Source: Siphonodentalium dalli | Lineage: Eukaryota; Mollusca; Scaphopoda; Gadilida; Siphonodentaliidae | Direction: 5' to 3' | Length of the DNA: 64,000 nt | Assembly: GCA_032622095.1 (NCBI GenBank) | Contig: CP136061.1 | Coordinates: 255,889,582-255,953,581, forward strand | In this document: positions 35,375 through 48,289 of the stretch, piece after piece | How the letters are laid out: the number at the start of each line of letters is the position of its first letter | Position numbering within the stretch: the stretch's first letter is position 1 | Position numbers and translations under genes: made by a program | Notes under the pieces: model-generated | What the model was told of the DNA's origin: nothing | Databases searched by the model: none | Seen by the model: the letters and a program-made list of their open reading frames with translations, nothing else

Positions 35375-37404
35375 TCTCACAAAAGAACCACCCGTGCGTG
35401 AAGTTTCATCTGAATGGGTTTTCAGGAAAACAATGCAGACTGATAATACAAGTACGGACGGGTCCTATTTATTGGAGCGAAATGGAGATAACTACTCGTC
35501 AATGAGTATTTAGTGAAGAAGAGTTAATCAGCCAGCCATTGATTATGTGTAATTCGCAAAAAACAAAAATAATAATAATAATTATCTGCCTACTCACTCT
35601 TGAAATATTTGGTAGGGTTATGGGGAAACACAGATATTTTAAATTGGCCCAATACCATGCATGCATGCACCGCATACCCCTTTATACCGAATGTATGCGT
35701 TTAATTGTGAACTTATCGATTAAATTTATTGAAAAGTTAACTCCAAACAGATATGTCAACCACCTTTGTGGCGAGCAGTCGCGCACCTGCTGCGTGGTGA
35801 ATTGTATTTAGACATCGCCCAATAAACAGTGGCATGTCACAGCATTGATATATATGAATCTTATTCTCGAAACATCGCGACTGCATGGTGGGTATAGGAC
35901 TAACGAACGAAACATGGTACGTATGTTATTTGATCATGCCATCATTGCAGTAAATTATGAGGGGGGGGTGTCACTTCCGTCGGGCAGTTATAGGGCAAAT
36001 GCATTGTAATTTGTAACTTTGGTCATTGCAGGTTAAATTAATGCCAGGGATTATTATATTGTCCGACAAAATTGTAAAAGAGCATGCCTGTGCATGAACT
36101 GTTACAACGGAAGTCATTATATTGTCCGTTTTGTGATGTTTCAGGAATAATACGTTACGGTTCTTTATGATTAAACATAACAATTTTAGAGACAAAATCA
36201 CGCACATTTATATATAACTTGAAGGCATTAAACTTTCCCGAACGAAGAGAGGCTGCATAACTGCCGTTTTACTGAAACCTGGCTTTATATCTCAAATATC
36301 TCGGAAATATCGAGTTATCGTGTAATTGTCACCATGTGTATGTAACCACTGAAAATCAAACCATGTAAACATGGGGGGGGGGGTAACAAATCTGTAGGAA
36401 GGTATACACGGGTGGGTGGGTGCTCCCAGAGGCAAAAACACTGTAAAACACCATTTGCTTATCTCATAAACTATTATATGTGTTTTCTCTTTCAGATATC
36501 CTTTGTAAATATGTTATACATGTATGTAGTATTTATGTTAATCTTCGATCTCGGAGGATAATTAAAGAATATATATATGGGACGGTGAGGTGAAAAACTT
36601 CCATCCCGACACACTTTGGAAAGAAGATTCGAGAAATGTAAAACTGAAATAATTAAACTTGTCCTGGTGTAACTAAAGCCTAGGTCATTGGGTGCATGGA
36701 AAAAGAGCGAGCAACTGTCTCAAACATTAATGTGACTATCAATGGCTAGAAAATAACTGTCATCAGCGCATCAAACTAATCAGTGAATTATTTGCATGTG
36801 TATCAACATAGATTATATGTTACTCGCAACAACTAAAATAGTCAAGTCCAGCATTGTGACTGCTTGTCATTAATCCAGCATAGTGACTGCTTGTCATTTA
36901 GTATAATTGAAGTTGCTCCAATAGACTAACAAAGGTGGTATAGAATAATGCTTGATAATGGGCTGGTTGACCGACATCAGCAAATAGTTAGAAATTATGG
37001 AATTGTGTGTATAACGCACAATGAACTAGGTTTGCAGATATCAGCAATTTATTGAATAATATTTCCAATTGCAGCCTGGTAAATGTCCTCTCTATGTATT
37101 TATGTTCAAAATATGTCAACTCTAGTTGATATGTCATGGATATGTCTACAAAATGTCAGCAATGACTCGAGAGTGAAGATTGAGTTCACTGTCCGGAGAT
37201 GTTGTCAGCTTCAAATGTATTACAGCCAAAATATAAAAAAAAACAAAAACAAACAAGTTTGGATCATGTAATAGCTTGCAGGGGGAAATAATATCACACT
37301 GGATATACAGGAAATATGCTGGTAAATTTATATTTTATAATTTTGAAAATTGGATGCATATATCTTTTAGTGAAAAACAATTATAGTGGTTATATTAGTT
37401 TGAA
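35375..37404. other. Non-coding stretch
   Basis: No supported gene. An 80-90 codon frame at 35539-35811 starts with poly-isoleucine from an AAT repeat and looks fortuitous. G runs occur at 35961 and 36374. Confidence 0.4.
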
Positions 37405-37409
37405 ATGAT

Positions 37410-37776
37410 CCATTTTATAAGTTCTCATCGGCGCTATCAGCCCGTCAGACCCCTCAGGTCCTCCAAGGCAAATCAACTTGTCTATAAACCTGGGGATCTG
37501 GTTACATGCGGCGATCGCGCTTTTTCTGTGGCTGCCCCAAAGCTGTGGAATCTACTTCCTGATCACTTAAGGATTCCACAAACCATATATGATTTCAAAT
37601 CAGCACTTAAAACCCACCTGTTTGAAGCGGCATTTTGTCTTCAGCCCACATTGCGTAAAGTGAAGAAATAGCCGCAGTTTATGTTGTATATTTGTATTGT
37701 GTTGTATATATTTTATGTGTATATTGTTAAGTCCGAGAGCACATTTGTGGAGTCGTGACTATAAACCTTATTATTA
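37410..37776 (+). pseudogene. 5'-truncated CR1/L2-like LINE, 3' end
   Basis: The open frame to the stop at 37669-37671 carries the usual end of the CR1/L2-type reverse transcriptase: PLRSSKANQLV, then GDRAFSVAAPKLWNLLP, then FKSALKTHLF. About 100 bp of 3' UTR follow, ending ACTATAAACCTTATTATTAT, an (ATT)n tail. The polymerase and endonuclease domains are absent, as in dead-on-arrival insertions. Confidence 0.8.
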
Positions 37777-40257
37777 TTATTCTGAAGGTTTTCTATTCTG
37801 GATGAATTTATTCAGAAATGCATCTAAATTTACATGCCCACCCCCAAAAAGAATACATAATGAATTAAATATGCTATTACACTACAGTATTCCCGTAGTA
37901 CATTATATTAAAACACCTCATTCTAATTTCCAAATTGTTCCAGATTTCTGTTATTAATAGCAGGAAGACATAATAAGTTTATCGTTTATTATGGCAACAT
38001 GATGGTGACAACATGACTGAAACAAAATAAGGAATAAAGTCCTATCTTTGGAAGAAACATCAAATGCCAATACAACGCCACAATTTCATGTAGGTGCATC
38101 TATAGCCAACGATATTCCATAATGCAGTACGTTATGGAGTTCCATAACTGATTTAGAGTTATAACGCCACCGTTATAATAATCCTTTAATTGTCGTATTC
38201 TTGCCTCCAAAATCTTCCGGTTGCCATAACATTTTCATTTCTCAATACCTATTAACGTCAGCCCACACATGAGTCATAGAAGCTAGTACGTCCGTACTAA
38301 GGTTGCGTATGGTTGTAACGCAGACCGTTGTGGAGGAAAGGTTTATAATAGAATAAAAAAAAATTCGGAATAACGAACCTTCGGAATAGAAAACCTTCGG
38401 AATAGCGAGCCTCCGGAATAGAGAACCTTCGGAATAGAGACATGACCGCGACTGTACCACATTCGAAATATTTTTTCTTCCAGATACAAGTAACCTAGAT
38501 TTCACCATGGAGTTCCATGTCCACCATAGGGCTATACTGGATGAAGCGTGAATCCTTTGTTACACCCACTAACTTAATATGGTGTTAAATTGAGAGTCAA
38601 ACTCCTGTGGTGAAAATGATAGGCTGTGGTCACCCTGCAGATAAGAAGGCACAGAGAAACATGATACATTCGTGTTTACAAGGTGAATCTTAGTTCTCAC
38701 TTGCATGCACTCACATCGGTGTGGACAGGCTACCACAATCTCTTTGGTATATAAGTCTTTCCGAAATCTACAAGTATAATGTATGTATATGAATATATCG
38801 ATAATTCCACACCCACTGTATGACGTGGGACATATTAGTATGGTCGTTAGACCGTTAGACATAATATCAAGCATATTATACAGTAAAAATGTTAAAAAGA
38901 TGACTTTAATCATAATATTAGAAGGGAAATTTTGGGAAGAGCGTTCTCAGCAAATATACAAATTTGGTGAAATGAAAAAATCCATGATCTCATTCTGAAC
39001 TATAGTATAGACTCGAATGGCGATTTAATTGAGTTCAATGCAGCTTCACGAATCTCCACATCGAGTTAGGTGCGTGCTAGAAATTTGTGAACATCCATTT
39101 TGCAAGAATAGATATAAAACTTTGTGATGAGGGGAGTTTTTAGCCTCACTTTAAGGTCATATGTCCATCATCAAATTACCAGCTTAATAGCTATGAATGG
39201 AAATGTCCTATATGCTATGGATTTCTCCCAGCTTTTGTGGACTAGCATACCAACATTGTGCTGGTTCCTTGATGTAACAGAGCGTGGTAATGTGTTTTCC
39301 TCAATTATCTACTTCACAGTTGGGGTGGTCGTGGATCTAAATTGCATGCCTGTTTGTGACTTTTATGAGCTGTTATCGCAATAAACATTGAATTAGATAG
39401 ATTCAATGAATGTAAGCGACGCAAAGCAAAGTAGTCATTTAAATCGTGCAGTTTCGAGTTGGGACATTCACATACAGTGAAATACAACATTACGGAACAT
39501 GTATTAACTAAGAAATATATTTATTCGACACCCATTGACGCGAGGTATATGTATTCAACGGAATCCCCGCCATTGAATACATATAGGAACGGATAGGATA
39601 TTTTATGTCAATATACACATATTAATACAGAGTACATTTGACAAATATTGTATTGTATATTCGTGGGGGTGGAGTCCGGCTAGACAGTCTTACTGCCACC
39701 CCCATATAGATGAACAGATGTTATGATAGGCGGTCATGATTTCTTTACAATGCACGGCTATATGGTTATGTATCGCATGATGGTTGCATTTAAATGGATT
39801 CTGTGCATTATGGGCTACTCGATAGTTTGTATCTTTCTATTTAGTGGCAATATATATGTTCACTAAACAGTCGAGTAGGAATGTACGGAGTGTTATTGTA
39901 TTGAGTGTATTGATTCCTCTAATGGAACACAAGCCGGAACTATTTTTGTTGACGTCGCCAAGAAAAATGACGTATGTTACGTCAACAATCCGCTTCGCGT
40001 GGTGCCCCGATTATTACTGGTTATTATCAAACTTGAATCACAATAAATGTCGCTTAGTATCAATGAAGGTAACAGTCATATATAGGTTGTACTTATATTA
40101 TTCAACGGTGTAGAATAAATACAGAACACAACTTGCATCATAATCTCGAATCGTTTGTCGAACTCGTTGCGGACGGCGCATAGCTGCATTTCGCTCTCGC
40201 GATATATATATGTTCTTGCGCCATCCGCAACTCATTCGATAACAGATTCTCGGTTAA
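37777..40257. other. Non-coding stretch with short repeats
   Basis: 38360-38440 holds four or five copies of a ~17-bp CCTTCGGAATAG motif, with an inverted relative at 37783-37802. A hairpin TATGTATTCAACGG/CCATTGAATACATA lies at 39548-39585. 39395-39490 is a copy of a ~120-bp dispersed repeat also at 40575-40690 and, inverted, 47690-47830. No gene is supported. Confidence 0.5.
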
Positions 40258-40538
40258 GTGAACGTTCAGACGACCACGACTCAATCGTAAGTGGAAATAT
40301 TTCCGTCGTAAAAAGTAACCGATAGTTGGATTGCGCATGCTCACGACAATGTCGCAAGTTAAAAATTAATATCAAGCATCGTGGCGTATCCTTGGATACC
40401 TCCACTTGCGACGTAATCGCAGTCACGTGTACGTAAAAATCGTACGACGACATCGCAATCGTGTGAACAAACTATCCACGATCTCGTCGGGCCCGATTCC
40501 TCCACTTACGATTGAATCGTGGTCGTCTGAACCTTCAC
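40258..40538. mobile_element. PIF/Harbinger-like MITE, 281 bp
   Basis: Terminal inverted repeats of about 37 bp start GTGAACGTTCAGACGACCAC, with CAATCGTAAGTGGA further in. They are flanked by TAA on both sides (40255-40257, 40539-40541). A 3-bp TWA duplication is characteristic of PIF/Harbinger. The interior has a second CCACTTGCGACG/CGTCG-rich palindromic tendency and no coding capacity. Confidence 0.75.
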
Positions 40539-40574
40539 TAAGATGCGTTGATTTCTGTCTATTACTTGCATTGA

Positions 40575-40690
40575 AATAATCATTGGATTTTCAATGATTG
40601 TAAGCGATGCAAAGCAACATTGCTCGCAAAGTCACTTAGATGATTTGATCGTGTAATTTCTAGTTAGGACCTTCACCTACAATGAAATAT
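40575..40690 (+). repeat. ~120-bp dispersed repeat
   Basis: Shares CAATGATTGTAAGCGATGCA and CCTTCACCTACAATGAAAT with 39395-39490 (direct) and 47690-47830 (inverted). Confidence 0.65.
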
Positions 40691-41395
40691 ATTATTAAAG
40701 GCGCACTGTATACTAAATCCCGCCATTTATGGGACCATCTCATTTTATACTCGATATAATATATGCAACAAATGAATGAATTTGAACCAAATACACTCAA
40801 AATGCACTCATGTGCTCTATGACCGATCCAAACATTGCAACGCGGTATTTATAATGAAAATGAATAAATGGATGGAGTCATAAAAGAATATAAAAAGGGA
40901 TTAAATGGCCGTATTTAGTGTTCAATACCCCTTTAAGAAAACAGATTTTTCAAAGTTGTCAACTTCACAACATCAAAAAGATCCCAGGTTTTGTTCTGGT
41001 GGAATATGATCTCTCAACATATCCTTGTGCAAATATGTTCGTTTAGGACCTAAATACTGATGATGATATCGGTGAGATTTTGACCTTTTAGTGTAAACAT
41101 ATTTTTATTTCCAAATCCAACCTAACATAACATAATATACAGATGATACAAATATGCTAAAATAGAAGAGTTAATGTATGGAAATGAGGATCAGACAACA
41201 AGCCCGAGGGCTTATATGAAGTATTCTCCTCTTTGGCGACATGCCACGTCCCCAATAAGTGAGGAAGGGGTATAGATCAGACGGGAAAGGGTTGTAATAA
41301 TGTTTTTAGGAGAAATGGAGATATATAACTAAGTTTGAGTTAGCGATGGAAACTGGGAGAAGATAGTGTTAGGGATAGCAAGATGCAGGGAGTGA

Positions 41396-41436
<41 letters not shown>

Positions 41437-42240
41437 TGAGAAAGTAGAAGACAGGAGGGGGCAGATGAATCGTGAAAAGATGACAGTGGTGGGGAGTTTT
41501 CAGTAATTGAGTTGTTGCGTGATAACAATTATGCTCGTCTATAGTAATATGCATGCGTCAGGCTCCAAAGCCACGGACGGCGTTCACTGCAGAAATATTC
41601 ATATTTGTTCAAATCGCCATCAACAGGAGGAATATTAAAATACATATAGTTTTGTTCATATGCCAAACATAATCAGCGCGTAAATAGTATATTGTCGTCA
41701 AGACGTACGATGGTGTACGTAAACAAGAACATGCTCGTGTTACAGAAGTGTTGCTTCTGTTTACATAACACAGCGCAATTATATTGGTTAATCACACACA
41801 AATGATATAAACGCTCTTTGTTATTTGCATATCAGGAAACAGTAACAAATAACGCTCTTTATGTTTATCATATCCGGATCTAAACAAAAGCCAGGTTCTG
41901 TAACGTTTTTTGGTTTTGTTTACATAACAAAGGAAAAACATTTGACAATAACATACTGTTTATGCCATATTTCTGTTTGGTATAAGAACAAGGTTTGTCT
42001 TTATTTTACTATTTCTGTTTATGTCGGTTTTTGACGGAGGTGAATATTTTAACAGCATATCCACCGCCAACGCCGCCCGTATGTTTAACATTATATACAC
42101 AATTCCTAAAGACTACATACACACATTATATCTTCCTCTCTTTCCGCAACATACATGTGTACTATTTAAATGTCTAAATTAAACCCTTTGGCTATGAATT
42201 TCATTCGGGCTTTTGCGTACGCTCTAATTATTTTAAATGT
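40691..42240. other. Non-coding stretch with a GA microsatellite
   Basis: (GA)n at 41396-41428 followed by a G run. The antisense Pro/Ser/Leu-rich frames there are microsatellite artefacts. GTTTACATAACA occurs near 41759 and 41918. No gene is supported. Confidence 0.5.
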
Positions 42241-43855
42241 ATAAGTCCCTACATCGGGTTACGACCTTTATACCATGACATAAGCTCATATAGGACGTAT
42301 ATCCTGAAATAAACTCATATACCGGTAGGACTTATAACCTGAAATAAGCTCACATAGGACTTATACCATGGAATAAGCTCATATAGGACTTATAACCTGA
42401 AATAAGCTCATATAGGACTTATACCGTGGAATAAGCTCATATAGGACTTACACTCTGAAATAAGCTCATATAGGACGTATACCATGGAATAAGCTCATGT
42501 AGGACTTATAACCTGAAATAAGCTCACATAGGAAGTATACCCTGAAATAAGCTCATATAGGACTTATACCCTGAAATAAACTCATATAGGACTTATAACC
42601 TGAAATAAGCTCACATAGGACTTATACCATGGAATAAGCTCATATAGGACTTATAACCTGAAATAAGCTCACATAGGACTTATACCATGAAATAAGCTCA
42701 TATAGGACTTATAACCTGAAATAAACTCATATAGGACGTACAACCTGAAATAAGCTCATATAGGACTTATACCCTGAAATAAGCTCATATAGGACATATA
42801 ACCTGAAATAAGCTCGTATAGGACGTATAACCTGAAATAAGCTCATATAGGACTTATACCCTGCAATAAGCTCATATAGGACTTATACCATGGAATAAGC
42901 TCATATAGGACTTATACCCTGAAATAAGCTCATATAGGACTTATACCCTGAAATAAGCTCATATAGGACTTATACTCTGAAATAAGCTCACATAGGACTT
43001 ATAACCTGAAATAAGCTCACATAGGACTTATACCATGGAATAAGCTCATATAGGACTTATACCCTGAAATAAGCTCATATAGGACATATAACCTGAAATA
43101 AGCTCACATAGGACTTATACCATGAAATAAGCTCATATAGGACTTATAACCTGAAATAAGCTCATATAGGACATATAACCTGAAATAAGCTCGTATAGGA
43201 CGTATAACCTGAAATAAGCTCATATAGGACTTATACCCTGAAATAAGCTCATATAGGACTTATACCCTGAAATAAGCTCATATAGGACTTATACCCTGAA
43301 ATAAGCTCATATAGGACATATAACCTGAAATAAGCTAGTATAGGACGTATAACCTGAAATAAGCTCATATAGGACTTATACCCTGAAATAAACTCATATA
43401 GGACATATAACCTGAAATAAGCTCGTATAGGACGTATAACCTGAAATAAGCTCATATAGGACTTATACTCTGAAATAAGCTCATATAGGACTTATACCCT
43501 GAAATAAGCTCATATAGGACGTATACCATGGAATAAACTCATATATGACTTATACGATGGACTATATATGCTGATATAGGACTTATGTCCTGAAATAAGC
43601 TCATATAGGACTCATACCCTGAAATAAGCTCATATAGGACTTAACCATGAAATAAGCTCATATGGGACTTATACCCTCTGGGCATCTGGGATAAATCGCT
43701 ATATAAATTTTATTATTATTATTATTATTATACCATGAAATAAGCTCATATAGGACTTATAACCTCAAATAAGCTCACATAAGATTTATACCATGGAATA
43801 AGCTCACATAGGATTTATACCATGGAATAAGCTCATTTTGGAATTATGCCCGTTA
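42241..43855. repeat. 29-bp satellite array, ~50 units
   Basis: Unit TGAAATAAGCTCATATAGGA plus CTTATACCC, head to tail for about 1.6 kb, with recurring ACC/CCC/CATGG variants that form multi-unit blocks. It is interrupted at 43674-43730 by a LINE/SINE-type 3' tail. Edges are more degenerate. Confidence 0.95.
43674..43730 (+). mobile_element. LINE/SINE 3'-tail fragment inside the satellite
   Basis: ATCGCTATATAAATTTTATT followed by (ATT)n, the same kind of tail as at 45103-45145 and 51080-51105. TATACC occurs at both edges and may be the target duplication. Confidence 0.65.
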
Positions 43856-45102
43856 TTCCGTTGAGCGCGGGCCACAGTGAAACACATTATAAAGAGCGTT
43901 CATCTGGTACGTGATGGAAAAAGTAGATCAAATAGTTCCGATGTGAGCTTATTTTGTGTATTTGAGTTAAGTTCTATATGAGCTTATCTACGTGAGAACA
44001 GGCTGCATATCTAAGGGTGTAGCCAGAGTAGAGATTAATGTAAGCAATATTTTATTTGAACGAAAGAACAGAACATCACAATGACCATTATACATATAGA
44101 AAAACAAATTGTTCCAATTACGATTGATAACAAGCCATAATCCTATGGCTTTTATAAAAATCCTTTCCTCTAGAAATGTTACCCCGAGTGTCAATACCGA
44201 CAGGTACAGGATAAGGAGGACGGGAATTTGACTATATTTCTGTGTTTTCTCACAAATGTTGGGAAGTTAGTTAAGCGAGTGCAGGGGTGAGAAAGGTGCG
44301 GGGTGATAGAAGGGAGAAGATAATGAAGTAGGTAGGAAAGATAAAAAAGCAGGTAGGAACGATTTGTGATAAATGGTGTATACAATAATGCCTCGGTGAT
44401 AATCGAAAATTTAAATTATGGTGTAGTGTCCAATATAGAAACGGATTTAGACGCCAAATAGAGATAGAGTATATATTCATGCCATGACCAGGTTAGCTAG
44501 AATAAGAAAACATGCTTTACAATAATGTACTATCTGAACTATTACAACTCCGAAGCTCAGTTAAAGGGATACTGTACTCAAATGTTGTTGCTGATTTCTA
44601 TAGTCTCTGAGTCGTAGAATAAGGTAACCGTTTTTCCATTACCCGAAAGTCTGTTGAGTACGTAGTAATGTTACGGATGGCAAATTAGTCGGAATGCGAA
44701 AATACAAATTGTCGTCGAGTAATTTTTGTACAGTTTTCAAGCAAATGTGTCAAGTAAAAGTTATATTATATTCATACTATTCCCATATACTCATTTAAGT
44801 TATTGTATAGTCACTAGTCAGTTAGTGGCTTGCGTTTAATTCCCGTATCACCATAATGTTTTACACGACCATGTGTGCCATGTGTTTACCAATCCACTAT
44901 TCCTCAATTAATTTTGATTGCGTCTTGTACATGGAAATCCGTAAGTTTGGCTTCAGCCATAAATAAATTTATATAAAATTATTAACTTTGATATTAAGAT
45001 AACCGATGAACCTGAACATTCACAAAATACATCTTCGACTCAAATTACTTATTTGTCTATCTATTATCGATATTAGATCGTTGTTATTACCGGGAATTTA
45101 TT
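43856..45102. other. Non-coding stretch
   Basis: No gene or clear repeat is recognised. Short frames only. Confidence 0.4.
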
Positions 45103-45527
45103 GAAAAAAATAATAATAATAATGACCAGTTTTATATAGCGATTAACCAATTACTTGCTCTAACACGCTTGATACAATATTACCCCAGTCATTTGTACAA
45201 GCCAAACAATGAACTGGCTGCAGCCATTGCAGGAGCTGCTCTAGTTTGATCTGAACATGCTCTGATACTCATCAGTATGACAAGCTGACTGGTACTCTTT
45301 TTACGCATGAGTGATGCAAAGCCGACACAGTACGAGCGACCTTGCTCAAGGGTCACAACTTGGCGCGGGTTTTGAAACAGCGAGAAATCCGACAAAGCGG
45401 CCAAGCCACTGTTGTGTGGAGATTCAATGACCGGCGACGCGCTGCGAACCCATATCGATGTGTTTACAGCGAATACCAGTCCGACACGCTAACTACGGGA
45501 CCAAGGAGCTCCACACCTGGTGTACAC
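45103..45527 (-). mobile_element. tRNA-derived SINE with LINE-like 3' tail
   Basis: On the minus strand the head reads like a tRNA gene: GTCCCGTAGTTAGCGTGTCG (box A region) and about 40 bases on GGGTTCGCAGC (box B region). A unique body with TGTGACCCTTGAGCAAGG follows. The 3' end CGCTATATAAAACTGGTCAT followed by (ATT)n resembles the LINE-type tails at 43674-43730 and 51080-51105, so a partner LINE of that kind is likely. Confidence 0.65.
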
Positions 45528-45640
45528 TACCCCTTTAACATTCATTATCTGAGTTGCAATATTTCAGATAGTGTAATATTGTAAAGCATTCTTCTCTGAT
45601 TCGGACTAACGTAACCAAACATTTCTTTCTTTACTTTCAG

Positions 45641-46575
45641 TTTTCAACACGAAGCTTCTCGTTTGGCTGCTGCTCTATACCTTCGTGGTATACTCTCTAA
45701 TCCGATACAGCCATCTTCAAGGCTCTGTTTGTGTGGAACTACATGGAGGACTTGGTAATCGTCTATTTATGTACGCTAGCGCGGTCGGTATTGCAAGTCG
45801 TAACAACTTGTCTTTACGTGTCACGGGAAAGCTTGCGGAATATCAGGAACTTGTTGAAATATTTCATCATATAAATTCTTTATACAGTCCAATACCATGT
45901 TATTTCACCACCATGTGTTACAGAACAGAACAACTAGATTCGGGATATGATAAGCAGTTTGAGGATATGAATGGTGTTCAATCATTTCATTTGCAAGATT
46001 ACTTACAGTCTTGGAAATATTTTAGTCACGTTGAAAAGGAAATGAGGATAAAGCTGCAATTTTCTGATTCCGTCAGAAAATCAGTTTTAGAACGAATGTC
46101 AAGACTAAAGGAATTATATATTTCCAAGTCACACTCTGCATCGCAGATAACTTCTAGTGTAACTGTTGGAATACATATACGGCGGGGAAACATGCTAAAG
46201 GACCACTATGCAGCATATGGTTACCAAGTTCCCAGTATTACATACTTTGAAAAGGCCATGAAATTCTACAGGAAAAAATTCAGAAACATTCTTTTTATAG
46301 TTTGCAGTAACGACTTGGCGTGGGCTCGTTTGTTAACTGTGCACAGCGATGTCATTTTGCATGAAGAATCTACAAAAAGAATGGACTTCTCATTACTCGC
46401 GACCTGTGATCATCTCATACTTTCTGTTGGTTCGTTTGGTTGGTGGACTGGATGGCTGTCAAACGGGACAGTTATTTACTATAAGCATCCTGCGAGAAAA
46501 GGCTCTGAACTCAGACAACAATACAGTGAGGACATGAGCGATTACTTTATGCCACGATGGATAGCCATGGAATGA
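45641..46575 (+). CDS. Alpha-1,2-fucosyltransferase-like (GT11), main exon
   Basis: A strong acceptor (TTCTTTCTTTACTTTCAG ending 45640) opens a frame of about 310 residues to TGA at 46573-46575. There is no initiator ATG in the exon, so a short 5' exon is missing. Residues ~4-20 are hydrophobic (LLVWLLLYTFVVYSLI), a type II Golgi signal anchor. HGGLGNRLF at about 34-42 matches the GGLGNQxF motif of family GT11, HIRRGN at ~178-183 is the basic donor-binding motif, and GSFGWWTGW at ~263 is the conserved C-terminal motif. The predicted role is transfer of fucose from GDP-fucose to a terminal galactose in the Golgi; acceptor specificity cannot be read. All motifs are present and the length is normal. 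The last ~12 codons and stop lie inside the first unit of a 52-bp tandem array that continues downstream. Confidence 0.88.
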
Positions 46576-47120
46576 ACGCCCTCTATTGAGGGATTACTTT
46601 ACTATATACTAGATATAGCCATGGAATGAACGCCCTCTATTGAGGGATTACTTTATATCACGATGGATAGCCATGGAATGAACACCCTCTACCGAGCGAT
46701 TACTTTATTCCATACTAGATATATCCATGTAATGAACGCCCTCTAATGGGAGATTGCTTTATGCCACGATGGATAGCCATGGACTGAACGCCCTCTACTG
46801 AGCGATTACTTTATGCCACGATGGATAGCCATGGAATGAACACCCTCTACCGAGCGATTACTTTATTCCATACTAGATATATCCATGTAATGAACGCCCT
46901 CTAATGGGAGATTGCTTTATGCCACGATGGATAGCCATGGACTGAACGCCCTCTACCGAGCGATTACTTTATACCACGATGGATAGCCATGGAATTAACG
47001 CCCTCTACTGAGCGATTACTTTATGCCACGATGGATAGCCATGGACTGAACGCCCTCTACTGAGCGATTACTTTATGCCACGATGGATAGCCATGGAATT
47101 AACGCCCTCTACTGAGTGAT
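46536..47120. repeat. 52-bp array seeded by the fucosyltransferase C-terminus
   Basis: About 11 units of GAGCGATTACTTTATGCCAC, GATGGATAGCCATGGAATGA, ACGCCCTCTACT. The first unit is the coding end of the gene plus stop and 3' UTR. Variants include ATGGACTGA (stop kept), ATGGAATTA (stop lost) and a TACTAGATATA form. A two- or three-unit block is itself duplicated (46680-46780 versus 46830-46940). Confidence 0.92.
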
Positions 47121-47121
47121 T

Positions 47122-47482
47122 ATCAAATCCAGTCGTAAATCGGGATTTTTTTTACCCTGCGCCAATGCATTCTCTTATATATGCGAGTCGACCATAGGTC
47201 GCCTCGCATATATAAGAGAATGCATTGGCCTAACAATTTTTTTATCATTTTTTTAAAATAAATGTTTCTTACAATTTTTAGAACATAAAATAAAAAACAT
47301 CCATTACCCTGCAGGGAGCCCCACACATATATAGAAGCATATAGAAGAGTCGTCTGCTCATGTTTGTCTGGGGCTCTGTATGGGTGAAATTATAAAATTG
47401 TTAAAGAATACAAGAAAAAATTATTAAAATTGTAAAAAATTGTTATGCCAATGCATTCTCTTATATATGCGAGGCGACCTAT
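47122..47482. mobile_element. MITE family B, right-truncated copy
   Basis: Starts ATCAAATCCAGTCGTAAATC within the last 52-bp unit. It has the full left hairpin, the central GCAGGGAGCCCC/CTGGGGCTC hairpin and half of the right hairpin before joining a different repeat at 47483. Confidence 0.85.
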
Positions 47483-47604
47483 GGTTTAACATCTCATACA
47501 CGATCGTTGTTATGAGACAATGAACCGGTTTAACATCTCATACACGGTCGTTGTTATGATACAATGAACCGGTTTAACATCTCATACACGGTCCGTGTTA
47601 TGGG
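47483..47604. repeat. 45-bp tandem repeat, three copies
   Basis: Unit GGTTTAACATCTCATACACG plus GTCGTTGTTATGATACAATGAACC. The third copy is partial. Confidence 0.9.
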
Positions 47605-48289
47605 GATGTAACTTGTAATTTTCGATGTTCTGACTCGTTCATGAAGGATGTTTATAATATTGAAAAAACAGTGTAGGTAATATATTTCTCAGCTAATATA
47701 TGTTCCTTAATAATTCATTTCACAGTAGGTGAAGGTTACGACTCGAGATTTCATGATTTATGTCACTTTGTGTAGCCACCTTTGATCTGCATCGCTTACA
47801 ATCATGGAAATTCTCCCGGGAAATAACTCAATGTTTATTGTGATATCGACTCATAAAAGTCGCAACTATCATGAAAACCCGAGCTGGGATCACCCCCTAC
47901 TGCAAAATAAATTACTAAGGAATAAGTATTTACAAGAAATATTTTCCTTTGTTTGTTCATTGTTATAAAGTTCCCTGTCAGAACAGGTCAGAAGAATCAA
48001 AAGGTCCCCACGTTTTATTGGGTGGACTATGATCTTTATCTGAGCTTCCAAAAAGTATCCAAACTCCTCAGCTAAAAAGCGGAACTGCTCTGTTTCTCAA
48101 CACAACGACATGCACATGGAAAATCTGACATAATTAGATTAGATTGGATTTTATTTTGATAACATTCATATACATGTTGACAGTGTAATGTTACAGAAAA
48201 TAGTATAAAATTATGTGTATATAAACTGTGTATAACATAAGTAAATCGGTTTCCATATATTATATTCTTATGTATAATATATATCACTA
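47605..48289. other. Non-coding stretch
   Basis: Contains an inverted copy (47690-47830) of the ~120-bp dispersed repeat; otherwise nothing recognised. Confidence 0.45.

Noticed and set aside
35539-35811. 90-codon frame with poly-isoleucine start
   Set aside because: The start is an AAT microsatellite and the rest has no recognisable feature.
39124-39384. 86-codon hydrophobic frame
   Set aside because: No motif, no Kozak or splice support, AT-rich context.
42241-43855. 29-bp repeats considered as a CRISPR array (29 bp is a typical repeat length)
   Set aside because: No spacers between units; simple satellite.
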